Shown one piece after another: positions 16,949 to 24,201 of a stretch of DNA of 64,000 nucleotides. The translations under genes and the position numbers were made by a program. Numbering within the stretch: the stretch's first letter is position 1; every line of letters begins with the position of its first letter. Origin of the DNA: G963556115 sp963675945 (lineage in GTDB: Bacteria; Planctomycetota; SZUA-567); contig OY780932.1 of assembly GCA_963675945.1 (NCBI GenBank), positions 1,922,001 through 1,986,000 on the forward strand, in the 5' to 3' direction. The notes beneath the pieces are model-generated. The model was not told the origin of the DNA. It did not search any database and was given only the letters and a program-made list of their open reading frames with translations.

Positions 16949-17920
16949 ATGAACGTGAAATCTGATAATATAGCATTGGGTGATAGAGAGAAGCCCAAGC
17001 TCGACCTCAATGTCCTCGGGGTACTGCCGATTCTGATTCTCTTTGTGGTGATCTTCGGGCTGCTCGAACAGCGTTTTTTAACGGTCAATAATATGACCAA
17101 TATTTTACGCCAGGCGTCGGTGAATATCATAATCGCCTGTGGTATGACGCTGGTGATCCTGACGGCTGGTATCGACCTCTCGGTCGGTTCGGTGCTGGCG
17201 GTCTCGGCGGTGGTGGCGGTAAATGTCTCGCTCAGCTCGCACCCGGAACTGGCAATACCAATAGCGCTGCTCGTCGGTCTAGGTGTCGGGGCGATAAACG
17301 GGCTCCTGATCGCCTGCTTCAAGATGCCGCCCTTTATCGCGACCCTGGGTACTATGACCTCGTTTCGCGGTATCTCCTACCTGCTAGCCAACGGTACTAC
17401 CGTAATCAATAATGATCTTCCTTACGAAGTAATAGGTAATGGAACGATCTTCAGTGTGCCGTGGATGGTGATAATCGCGCTACTGGTCTTTGTCGTGACC
17501 TGGATACTCCTCAAGCGTACCGTACTCGGAACCAGAATTTACGCGGTCGGCGGTAATATCTTGGCTGCGAAGTACTCCGGTATCTCGGTTGGGGTGATCC
17601 TGGTGATCGTCTACGCGCTGAGCGGACTCTTCTCGGCAACTGCCGGGGTGGTACTCTCCGCCAGACTCTTCAGTGCCAGCGGACTCCTTGGTATTTCCTA
17701 CGAACTCGACGCCATCGCCGCAGTTATCCTTGGCGGTACCAGCTTCAATGGCGGGGTCGGCGGGGTCGGCGGAACGCTTGTCGGCGCGCTGATTATCGCT
17801 GTACTCAATAACGGCCTGGTTATCGTCGGGGTGCCGTACTTCTGGCAGCAGGTGGTCAAGGGTATTGTGATCATCGCGGCGGTACTCATCGATATCTACA
17901 GGCAGAAGATGAAGAAATAA
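16949..17920 (+). CDS. Sugar ABC transporter permease, RbsC-like (system 1)
   Basis: Inner-membrane channel of the ribose/galactose importer class (BPD_transp_2), 323 residues with about 8-10 hydrophobic helices. Family motifs include G-M-T-L-V-I-L-T-A-G-I-D-L-S-V-G-S, the cytoplasmic E-A/A-A-R-like loop reading A-A-K-Y-S-G-I-S-V, and A-V-I-L-G-G-T-S-F-N-G-G near the end. Only one permease gene is present, so it should act as a homodimer. Start ATG 16949, preceded by AAGGATAAGAATAAGAA. A hairpin-forming spacer (17950-17986) separates it from the kinase gene. Confidence 0.94.
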   Translation: MNVKSDNIALGDREKPKLDLNVLGVLPILILFVVIFGLLEQRFLTVNNMTNILRQASVNIIIACGMTLVILTAGIDLSVGSVLAVSAVVAVNVSLSSHPELAIPIALLVGLGVGAINGLLIACFKMPPFIATLGTMTSFRGISYLLANGTTVINNDLPYEVIGNGTIFSVPWMVIIALLVFVVTWILLKRTVLGTRIYAVGGNILAAKYSGISVGVILVIVYALSGLFSATAGVVLSARLFSASGLLGISYELDAIAAVILGGTSFNGGVGGVGGTLVGALIIAVLNNGLVIVGVPYFWQQVVKGIVIIAAVLIDIYRQKMKK

Positions 17921-17949
17921 TCACCAAAAAATGCATAGCGGCACCTCTC

Positions 17950-17986
17950 CAGGCTGACTGTAGATGCAGGTCTGACAGTCAGTCTG
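17950..17986 (+). other. Intergenic hairpin between permease and kinase genes
   Basis: CTGACTGT (17954-17961) pairs with ACAGTCAG (17975-17982) around a 13-base loop; no T-run follows. It may be a partial terminator or an RNA-processing site. Confidence 0.4.
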
Positions 17987-18116
17987 GGATGCCTACGGTA
18001 AAATTTACGCTGGTGCTGCTGGCAATGGGTAGAAGAATAGCAGTATTTGAATATTTTGTGTATAATTTGTATAGTTATTTTTACAGATAAGAATTTTTAG
18101 TAAGAAAGAATACAAC

Positions 18117-19073
18117 GTGTATGATATTGTATGTGTAGGCTTTACCTGCCTCGATGTCCCGGTGGTCGGGGATATCGGCAAGGGTGTGTTTGAGGTTGAC
18201 AGCACCCATGTCGACAAGATCTCCATGAGCGCGGGCGGGGACGCGGTAAATGAAGTGATCACTGCGGCGAGCCTGGGAATGAAGGCAGCGCTGGTCTCGT
18301 ATGTCGGCGGTGATAACAACGGGAAGATTATCCTAGATACCCTCGAGGCCAAAGGGGTCGATATCTCGGGAATAGAGATCTTCGAGAATGAGTCGACTCA
18401 GACCGCGGTGCCGCTGATCGACAAGACCGGGCAGCGCCACTTCCTCTTCAACTCCGGTTGTTCGCCGCTGTATACCGGGTTGAATATCGATTATAAGCCC
18501 TTCCTGAATACCAAGGTGATGACTATCGGTAGTTTTTATGTGGCGATCAAGTTTGATGAGATCGGGGCGCCGGTGATCTTGAAGGAAGCGAAGGAGAAGG
18601 GCGTAATTACCCTTGCCGATACCTGTAGCGACGTGATCGGAATGGGAGCGGAGCATATCGCTAAGGCGCTGCCGTTTATCGATTATTTTGTTCCAAGCTA
18701 TGACGAGGCGACTCTCCTTAGCGGTGAGACCGATTGCGCCAAGATTGCCGATTTCTTTATCCGGATGGGGGCGACAAATATCATCCTCAAGCTCGGTGCG
18801 GACGGGGCGTATGTCAAGACTCCGCAGCGGGAGTTTACTGTGCCGGCGTTCAAGGATATCAAGGTGGTTGATACCACCGGGTGTGGGGATAACTTCGTGG
18901 CCGGGGTGGCGTATGGACTGTCTAAGGATCTGGAATTGGAGAATGCAGTGCGCCTCGGCTGCGCGGTGGCCGGGATTAATGCCGGGTATGTCGGCGGTAG
19001 CGGCGGGTTGGAATCGATCGCGGTGGTGCGGGAATTTTTGGCTGAACGCGGAATTGAGATAAACGGGTTATAG
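18117..19073 (+). CDS. PfkB-family carbohydrate kinase (system 1)
   Basis: Phosphorylates a sugar or sugar phosphate with ATP. PfkB/ribokinase features: the N-terminal V-C-V-G-F-T-C-L-D strand, the substrate-binding segment S-A-G-G-D-A-V-N-E, and the ATP/anion-hole motif D-T-T-G-C-G-D-N-F-V-A-G (family consensus DTxGAGD) with its catalytic Asp at about residue 255. 318 residues, normal length. It starts with GTG at 18117, with only a weak AAGAAAG site before it. In this operon it is followed by a class II aldolase, so a ketose (or its 1- or 6-phosphate) is probably made into a bisphosphate for aldol cleavage. That pairing is inference. Confidence 0.9.
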   Translation: MYDIVCVGFTCLDVPVVGDIGKGVFEVDSTHVDKISMSAGGDAVNEVITAASLGMKAALVSYVGGDNNGKIILDTLEAKGVDISGIEIFENESTQTAVPLIDKTGQRHFLFNSGCSPLYTGLNIDYKPFLNTKVMTIGSFYVAIKFDEIGAPVILKEAKEKGVITLADTCSDVIGMGAEHIAKALPFIDYFVPSYDEATLLSGETDCAKIADFFIRMGATNIILKLGADGAYVKTPQREFTVPAFKDIKVVDTTGCGDNFVAGVAYGLSKDLELENAVRLGCAVAGINAGYVGGSGGLESIAVVREFLAERGIEINGL

Positions 19074-19441
19074 CGGGAACTATAGCCATTTTTTCTTTAT
19101 TTTTTTTACTAGAAAAACGTTAAACTAGTTGCACTCAAAAGCGGTATGCATATCTTGGGGGAGTGTACTAATTCTTTGCTTTAGGGGGTTTGAGGGTGAA
19201 GAGTTCCGTCGCAAGCAAGAAAGTTGGCTTGAGGGTATGAATCTCCGGGGTGCGGTAGCAAAGGGTGAAAACGGAAATTTTCAGCATTGATAAAGCGTGA
19301 ACAAATAGAGATAAAAGAGAACAAACAAAACAAATAAAACAAATAAAACAAATAAAACAAATAAAACAAACAAACAACAACAACTTGATTATTCGCAAAA
19401 GTACAGTATCTTTATTAGGGTTTGATTATTAAGGAGTAGGT
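19074..19441. other. Intergenic region with G-free CAAATAAAA repeat before aldolase gene
   Basis: 368 bp. 19074-19130 is T-rich after the kinase gene. 19318-19384 is a tract almost without G that contains four tandem 9-base units. The minus-strand open frame across it is an artefact of the repeat. Confidence 0.5.
19331..19366 (+). repeat. Four tandem copies of the 9-mer CAAATAAAA
   Basis: Units start at 19331, 19340, 19349 and 19358 and are identical. They sit in a wider CA-rich tract (19318-19384) ending about 57 bases before the aldolase start codon. The tract would be an unstructured part of the messenger. Confidence 0.9.
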
Positions 19442-20302
19442 ATGTTAGCAACACTCAAAGATGTTCTGGGAGCAGCACGTGAAGGCAGGTATGCCGTGGG
19501 GGCGTTCAATATTGTATGCGGTCTGAGTTTGTCGCCGCTGATCAAGGCGGCGGAAAAGCAGCGTTCGCCCCTGATCCTCAATATTGCCGAGGTCTCATTC
19601 AAGGATTGTGATATCACCCGTATCTCTCCGGCCATTGTCCAGGCGGCCAAGGATGCGACAGTGCCGGTGGTGATCAATCTTGATCATGGGTTGACCGATG
19701 AGGCAATCCAGATTGCAGTGCGCCATGGTTTTAGCTCAATCATGTTCGACGGCTCAAAGCTGACCTATGAAGAGAATATCGTGAAGACCAAGCAGGTCGT
19801 CGGTATCAGTCATCCTCTGGGGATCTCGGTTGAGGCGGAAATTGGGCATGTCGGCGGCGGTGAGGCTGAGGCTGGAGAGGCGCAGGAGGTTGATACCAAT
19901 GCCTTTACCCGTATCGAAGAGGTCGAGGATTTTGTAGCGCGTACGGGCGTGGACGCTTTGGCGGTAGCGATCGGCAATGTTCACGGTTTCTACAAGGGTG
20001 AGCCCAAGCTCCAGTTTGAACTCTTGGAGCAGATCGCGGCTGTATCCAAGGTGCCGCTGGTACTCCACGGTGGTTCAGGTATCTCCGACGACGACTTCCG
20101 CAGGGCTGCGTCTCTGGGTATCTGTAAGATCAACTTTTATACCGGGCTCTCCCACGCGGTACATGAGAACCTCACCGCGTACATCAAGGAGCTTGACGGT
20201 AAGTATGTCGATCTGACCTCGTATGCCTGGAATATGATGAACTCTATCCAGGCGGTGGCGGAAGACCGGATGGAGGTCTTTGGCAGTGCGGGTAAGGCGT
20301 AA
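19442..20302 (+). CDS. Class II (zinc) ketose-bisphosphate aldolase
   Basis: Cleaves a ketose 1,6-bisphosphate (fructose or tagatose type) to dihydroxyacetone phosphate and an aldehyde phosphate. Family landmarks: V-G-A-F-N (about residues 19-23), N-L-D-H-G with the catalytic Asp and first zinc His (about 80-83), E-A-E-I-G-H-V-G-G, G-N-V-H-G-F-Y-K-G with a zinc His, and L-H-G-G-S-G-I with the last zinc His and phosphate loop, then I-C-K-I-N. 286 residues, standard for the FbaA/GatY/KbaY group; which substrate cannot be told. AAGGAG lies upstream of ATG 19442. It is the last gene of sugar system 1, completing import, phosphorylation and cleavage. Confidence 0.93.
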   Translation: MLATLKDVLGAAREGRYAVGAFNIVCGLSLSPLIKAAEKQRSPLILNIAEVSFKDCDITRISPAIVQAAKDATVPVVINLDHGLTDEAIQIAVRHGFSSIMFDGSKLTYEENIVKTKQVVGISHPLGISVEAEIGHVGGGEAEAGEAQEVDTNAFTRIEEVEDFVARTGVDALAVAIGNVHGFYKGEPKLQFELLEQIAAVSKVPLVLHGGSGISDDDFRRAASLGICKINFYTGLSHAVHENLTAYIKELDGKYVDLTSYAWNMMNSIQAVAEDRMEVFGSAGKA

Positions 20303-20344
20303 GGCGCGGTAAGAGCTTTATAGTTTGGTTTGAGCTTTAATAAG

Positions 20345-20382
20345 TCAGCCGGTAGCGAAGCTACCGGCTGATATCTATTTGT
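20345..20382 (+). terminator. Intrinsic terminator after aldolase gene
   Basis: CAGCCGGTAGC, loop GAA, GCTACCGGCTG: an 11-bp stem followed by a weak T-rich tail (ATATCTATTT), 43 bases after the stop. Confidence 0.7.
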
Positions 20383-20469
20383 ATGGTTGTGGGTATTCGT
20401 TGAGGTGGAGGGGAGTGGGAAGGATTGTGGGTAGAGGGTAGGGGATTGACAGGAGAGTTTGGTGTTGCC

Positions 20470-20503
20470 AGAAAAGTCCTCAGCTCTTAGCAGAGCTGAG
20501 GAC
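20470..20503 (-). terminator. Intrinsic terminator of the minus-strand small-protein operon
   Basis: On the minus strand GTCCTCAGCTC, loop, GAGCTGAGGAC is followed directly by TTTTC. It lies 40 bases after the stop of the leader-peptide gene at 20543. Confidence 0.75.
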
Positions 20504-20542
20504 TGGGGCTCTATGTGGAGAAGAAAATTCTACATGTAAGGA

Positions 20543-20776
20543 TCAGTGGTGTTTGGTCAAGGTGATATTTTGGATGTAATGGGTGTCGGGTTCGCCAATA
20601 ATAGTAGGCTTCGTGAGGCTGAACTTGATGGAGTTGGTCTTGGTCTTCTTCACCTTATTCTGAATGATATTGGAGATCTGCTTGATGCTGGAGATACTCC
20701 GGGGTCTGCTGCCGGCGCCGGTAATCTGGTCGAGGGTATCGAGGTCAATCTTCTGCATCTTCTTGTCGTTGTTCAT
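20543..20776 (-). CDS. Small protein with bacteriocin-type (double-glycine-like) leader
   Basis: 77 residues starting M-N-N-D-K-K-M-Q-K-I-D-L-D-T-L-D-Q-I-T-G-A-G. The acidic/hydrophobic pattern L-D-x-L-D-x-I-x-G-A-G is the kind of leader removed by C39-peptidase ABC exporters, usually after Gly-Gly or Gly-Ala; cleavage would leave a basic peptide beginning S-R-P-R-S. AAGGAG lies seven bases before the ATG at 20776; a longer frame starting at 20797 would swallow that site. Two similar leaders occur at 41.2-41.8 kb (T-L-D-Q-I-N-A-A-G and E-L-D-R-I-D-A-G). No exporter or modifying enzyme is nearby, so function (bacteriocin, signal or other) is unknown. Confidence 0.7.
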   Translation of the reverse strand: MNNDKKMQKIDLDTLDQITGAGSRPRSISSIKQISNIIQNKVKKTKTNSIKFSLTKPTIIGEPDTHYIQNITLTKHH

Positions 20777-20942
20777 TTGTCTACTCCTTCGGGGCATAGA
20801 TATGAATACGTTGGTATCTACTGAAATACTGTCCCTTTCTGCTTATTATACCTCTGTAGATGTTTGGGTTAGGAGAGAGTTTCAGGAATTTTTATTTGTT
20901 TTTTTGGTGCGGATAGAGTCAGGCTGAAGGAACGGGCTATGC

Positions 20943-21392
20943 TTACTTCTTATTTTCATCCGGGCTATCCACGGGCGTCGCGTTATCCTGCTTTACTTTG
21001 TTGAGGAATTCATCTACCTGATGGAGATTTTCAGATAAGATTCCGGCGGCTTTGGCGATGGTGGAGGAGACGTTACTGGAGATACGGTCACGGGTCTTGG
21101 CGATGTTTCCGGCGAGATTGCTGCTGGCCTTTTGGAGCTTGTCCGTGGCATCAGCGGCGGCTTTGGCAATACCTTCTGAGGCATCAGAGGCGACCGCGGA
21201 GAGGTTCTTGGAGGCATCAGAGGCAATATTTGAGATCTTCTTCGAGGCATCGTGGGCGGCGGTAGAGAGGGTGCGGGAGGCGTCGTCGGCGGCGTGGGCG
21301 ATCTTCTCGCTGACCTGACTCAGGTCTATACCCGGGGTCGGCTCGGGCTGCTCAGTCTGAGACTGATTTTCTTTCGCGTTCTGCTCGGGCAT
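20943..21392 (-). CDS. LEA-like / apolipoprotein-like helical repeat protein
   Basis: About 149 residues with a Gln/Glu/Pro-rich head, then repeated 11-residue-like units of the form D-A-S-x-x-(I/L)-S-x-x-A (for example I-S-N-I-A-S-D-A-S-K-N-L-S-A-V-A-S-D-A-S), which would form amphipathic helices. Such patterns occur in late-embryogenesis-abundant-like stress proteins and in membrane-surface or phasin-like proteins; no specific family is claimed. No signal peptide. The ATG at 21392 is chosen because GGAGA precedes it by six bases. The open frame extends upstream to 21473 through a non-ATG start without a ribosome site. It lies between two other small genes on the same strand. Confidence 0.65.
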   Translation of the reverse strand: MPEQNAKENQSQTEQPEPTPGIDLSQVSEKIAHAADDASRTLSTAAHDASKKISNIASDASKNLSAVASDASEGIAKAAADATDKLQKASSNLAGNIAKTRDRISSNVSSTIAKAAGILSENLHQVDEFLNKVKQDNATPVDSPDENKK

Positions 21393-21475
21393 TGCTGTCT
21401 CCATGAATTGGGGCAAATAAACCTGCCGGTATCGCTCTTCACCGGGGAAGGGGCTACTCTTCAATCCGGGCAAGT

Positions 21476-21643
21476 TCAGTTCTGTTCGGAATCGGAATTC
21501 GGTTGGGTCAAGCCGGAAGCTGTTGAATTTGATTTGGCCTTGACCTTCTTCTGCTGCTCTAATACGGCAAGAGTACTCCTACAGTCGGCAATGGTGTCGA
21601 GCAGGGCGGTAGTCAGATTGAGCTGCTTCATGAAGCTGTTCAT
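21476..21643 (-). CDS. Small protein of unknown function
   Basis: 55 residues beginning M-N-S-F-M-K-Q-L-N-L-T-T-A-L-L-D-T-I-A-D-C-R, with a helical first half and a Ser/Asn/Gln-rich tail. GAGGAG five bases before ATG 21643 makes this start convincing. A longer open frame to 21742 lacks such a site. The gene lies 84 bases upstream of the LEA-like gene and is probably co-transcribed. No family recognised. Confidence 0.55.
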   Translation of the reverse strand: MNSFMKQLNLTTALLDTIADCRSTLAVLEQQKKVKAKSNSTASGLTQPNSDSEQN

Positions 21644-21996
21644 AATTACTCCTCTTCTCCCGCTGCCAGGCGGGCTGTTCGGGGTATTACCGAGAAATCT
21701 CTGTAGTGGCATGACCGCTGATAGCCACTGGGCAGAATACAATTACTCTTAAATTATAGTGTGGGAAAGTTGGAGAAAGTTTTGATTTATGTTAGGATTT
21801 TGTTTGGAAGGTTTATTTTTTGGAGGTTTCAGACGGTGTGACTCGAAAACCCTATACTCCAACCCCCTAAAAAATCATATGGGTCGGGAATAATTTTTTA
21901 TATTTTCTGAAACAATCTTCCCCTCTCTGCATCTATTAAGTTATACTAAGAAGGAATAAAATAATATTAACGACCAAGAACTGAAAGGATGCTATT
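21644..21996. other. Intergenic region between diverging small genes
   Basis: 353 bp, with an A/T-rich stretch at 21760-21970 and no recognisable element beyond the presumed promoters of the genes on each side. Confidence 0.35.
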
Positions 21997-22368
21997 ATGA
22001 ATAGAGAACAAGCAGAACTGCTACTTACAGATTTCCTTGCTGGAGAGATTACCCCGGAGAATCTCGATAAACTCGAGTCTTATCAGCAGGAGCATCCAGA
22101 GTTTGTCGAGAGTCGCCGGATTGTCGAGGCTGCCTGGGGGTTGGCTCCTGAGACCGACAAGATTCTGACTGTACCGGAACTACCGTCTGAGATACTGAGC
22201 CAGGTCGATAATACCAGGCAGAAGAAGATCATCAGGCTCGAACCAGAGTTCCTCAACAATCTCGCTGCTGCCGGTAACGGTAATTCTGGCTCTAAACCAC
22301 TCACGCCTGAGACACCGGATGATATCGGCAATGGGATGAAGGGCGCACCGGATCCTAAGCAGAAATGA
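21997..22368 (+). CDS. Small acidic protein resembling anti-sigma-factor N-terminal domains
   Basis: 123 residues. The start (L-L-T-D-F-L-A-G-E-I-T-P-E-N-L-D-K-L-E-S-Y) follows the pattern of zinc-less anti-sigma N-terminal helices ('LLxDYLxGELxPExxxxLExH'), but the usual HxxxCxxC is absent. There is no membrane segment, and the C-terminal third is Gly/Pro/Asn-rich and disordered. No sigma factor gene is adjacent. A perfect terminator follows the stop, so it is a monocistronic gene. The resemblance is suggestive only. Confidence 0.6.
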   Translation: MNREQAELLLTDFLAGEITPENLDKLESYQQEHPEFVESRRIVEAAWGLAPETDKILTVPELPSEILSQVDNTRQKKIIRLEPEFLNNLAAAGNGNSGSKPLTPETPDDIGNGMKGAPDPKQK

Positions 22369-22380
22369 TTATTTCAGCGC

Positions 22381-22412
22381 TACGGGCAGCCCAAGCTGCC
22401 CGTAATTATTTA
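22381..22412 (+). terminator. Intrinsic terminator
   Basis: TACGGGCAGC, loop CCAA, GCTGCCCGTA: a perfect 10-bp stem followed by ATTATTTAT, 12 bases after the stop codon. Confidence 0.8.
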
Positions 22413-22570
22413 TCTGGAAGCGCTTGTTTTACTTGCAGTGGCGTAGCGCCGAGCGGCTGCAAGATCAAAATAAAAAAAAGTCAAAGTTCTGAAAAAGCTG
22501 GAAACATTTGCTGCATAAACGTAGAATTAAGTTGTTCATAACTCTAACCTCAACCATAAGGGAGTAATAA

Positions 22571-22762
22571 ATGAATAATCACCAGGAACTTGCGCACGAC
22601 CTTGAGAACAATTTCCAGAATAACCTCAACCCTCTAACCACCACCTCCAGCAACACTACCTCTTCCACTCGTAATAAATCAGAACCTTATAGCATAGTAG
22701 ATGTCATTAAGAACGCCAACCGCATATTTTTGAATTCAGACTCTGATATCGAGCCGGTATAG
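22571..22762 (+). CDS. Small Asn/Ser/Thr-rich protein of unknown function
   Basis: 63 residues with an AGGGAG ribosome site eight bases before the ATG. The middle is a run of Thr, Ser and Asn. The second half (I-V-D-V-I-K-N-A-N-R-I-F-L) could be a short helix. It has no Gly-Gly leader, signal peptide or known family. Credible as a gene mainly because of the ribosome site and the nearby small genes. Confidence 0.45.
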   Translation: MNNHQELAHDLENNFQNNLNPLTTTSSNTTSSTRNKSEPYSIVDVIKNANRIFLNSDSDIEPV

Positions 22763-22882
22763 TCTGGTTAATTTCTAACCTGAATTGTGTGCGCTTTCTA
22801 TTCGCCTGTGAGTAGAGAGAGATTTGGAGTTATTTTGCCTGGAGCGGGCAGCTCGGTAATACTCAGGAATATTGGTTATTCA

Positions 22883-22904
22883 GAAAATTGCGTTGGCAAT
22901 TTTC
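22883..22904. repeat. 22-nt hairpin repeat, copy 5
   Basis: GAAAATTGC, loop GTTG, GCAATTTTC; identical stem to copies 1 and 3, about 18 kb away. Confidence 0.75.
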
Positions 22905-23040
22905 GGGGTATGACGCCAGGTTTTAGGCATAGTGGGTAATTCTTTCTAGCCTGTTCTACGTTTTTATATCACGTTTTCGAAAATAGTTCGGTGCAGGCTG
23001 CGCACTGAGGTTGTAAGGGCGAGTCGCCCTTACGCGCGGG

Positions 23041-23072
23041 GTTTGGGGGCAGACTGCCCCCAAACTTTAAAA
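23041..23072 (+). terminator. Strong hairpin between converging genes, possible terminator
   Basis: GTTTGGGGGCAG, one-base centre, CTGCCCCCAAAC, followed by TTTAAAAAA on the plus strand. A T-run on the minus strand lies on the other side (just before the hairpin), so its direction is unclear. Confidence 0.45.
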
Positions 23073-23080
23073 AATTATAG

Positions 23081-24052
23081 TCAATTAAAGAGTTTCTGTT
23101 GCAGCCAGCGCATGGCGTTTACCGCCAGACCGTCACTGATGATGCTCTTGAGTTCGCTCAGATCGGCGTCTGTCAGCCAGCGCTCAAGCCCTTGGAGAAA
23201 GGTAATACTGGTCTCCAGCGCGTCCCGTCCGTCTTCGCGGTATGGGTATTGATCCATCGAGTACCAGCCGGAGTAACCGATCTTTCTGAGCCAGTACAGG
23301 AGTTCGACATATTCGCTGAGGTGTATCGAACCGACGATCATGTCATCGTCCCAGTAGCGGTAGTTGTCATTGAAGTGCATATGGAAGAGCTTGCCTTTGC
23401 CGCCGAGCAGGGCGACAGATTCGGCAACATTCTCTCCGGCGTAGAGGGCGTGGCCGACATCGATGGTGACTCCGACATTCTCCAGGCCGGTATCAAGCGC
23501 AACCAGGAGGGTATCAGCGGCGCGAGCCAGGAAGGAGTGGTTGCGCGGCTCTTTCGGCTTGTACTCCAGCGAGAATTTGAGGTCTTTGAACTCGCCGGCG
23601 AGGGTGGCGACTGACTCGACCAGGTAGCCGCGTTCTGAAATAAAGTCGGACTGCAGCGGGTAGTCGTAACCGTCCTGCCCCGGCCAAATGTTAATTATCG
23701 GGCATGCCAGCTCCTGCGCAATCTCCGACATCTCCCGCAGATAATTCAGCGCGGAAGTACGTACTGCCGGATCTTTGGCTGCGATTGAACCCTTGCTCCA
23801 CTCCTTCTGTGAGAAGAGATCGGGGATGATGCTGACACAACCAAGGCCGAGATCATTTAGGGCGGTCTTCATCTCCAGATAGTTGTTACGGTCGATATCC
23901 CAGGTGCCGACAAATTCGATACCCTCGACCGCTTCAATGGTGGCGGCTTGTCTGAGCATCTCGGTGGGTGAGGGATTGTCTTTGTAACCGGTGGAGAGGA
24001 AGCGGTCACAGGTGTTGCCGAGGTTGCCCAGAATTACTGCATACTTGATCAT
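23081..24052 (-). CDS. Sugar (phosphate) isomerase/epimerase, xylose-isomerase-like TIM barrel
   Basis: 323-residue protein of the AP-endonuclease-2/xylose-isomerase-like barrel family, which shifts carbonyl groups or epimerises sugars with a divalent metal. Metal-ligand blocks are visible: F-S-L-E-Y-K-P-K-E-P-R (Glu), T-I-D-V-G-H-A (Asp, His), H-M-H-F-N-D (His) and the late Asp in S-M-D-Q-Y-P-Y. It resembles L-rhamnose-isomerase-like and related catabolic members, but the substrate cannot be fixed. AAGGAG-type site (GGAGATAACAGACC) before ATG 24052. It is read from the same strand as the LacI-type gene beside it, and belongs with sugar system 2. Confidence 0.88.
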   Translation of the reverse strand: MIKYAVILGNLGNTCDRFLSTGYKDNPSPTEMLRQAATIEAVEGIEFVGTWDIDRNNYLEMKTALNDLGLGCVSIIPDLFSQKEWSKGSIAAKDPAVRTSALNYLREMSEIAQELACPIINIWPGQDGYDYPLQSDFISERGYLVESVATLAGEFKDLKFSLEYKPKEPRNHSFLARAADTLLVALDTGLENVGVTIDVGHALYAGENVAESVALLGGKGKLFHMHFNDNYRYWDDDMIVGSIHLSEYVELLYWLRKIGYSGWYSMDQYPYREDGRDALETSITFLQGLERWLTDADLSELKSIISDGLAVNAMRWLQQKLFN

Positions 24053-24201
24053 GGTCTGTTATCTCCTTATCCTGCAAATATATGATTTCCCGGCGCTTTT
24101 TTGCGTAAAGAGCCGGATGTGTAGTGTAAATAAATTCCCGTAAACCTAGGTGCCGAATTGTCACTGATATGCTCTCTGCAACGAAGCTTCAGCTAAACGG
24201 T

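Larger units (their letters stand above)
22763..23080. other. Intergenic region between converging genes with three hairpins
   Basis: Holds the 22-nt hairpin copy at 22883, a GTAAGGGCGA/TCGCCCTTAC hairpin at 23013-23033 and the large GTTTGGGGGCAG hairpin at 23041. No gene is seen. Confidence 0.55.

Noticed and set aside
19168..19398. Minus-strand frame encoding a repeated C-F-I peptide
   Set aside because: It is only the translation of the CAAATAAAA repeat; no start signal.
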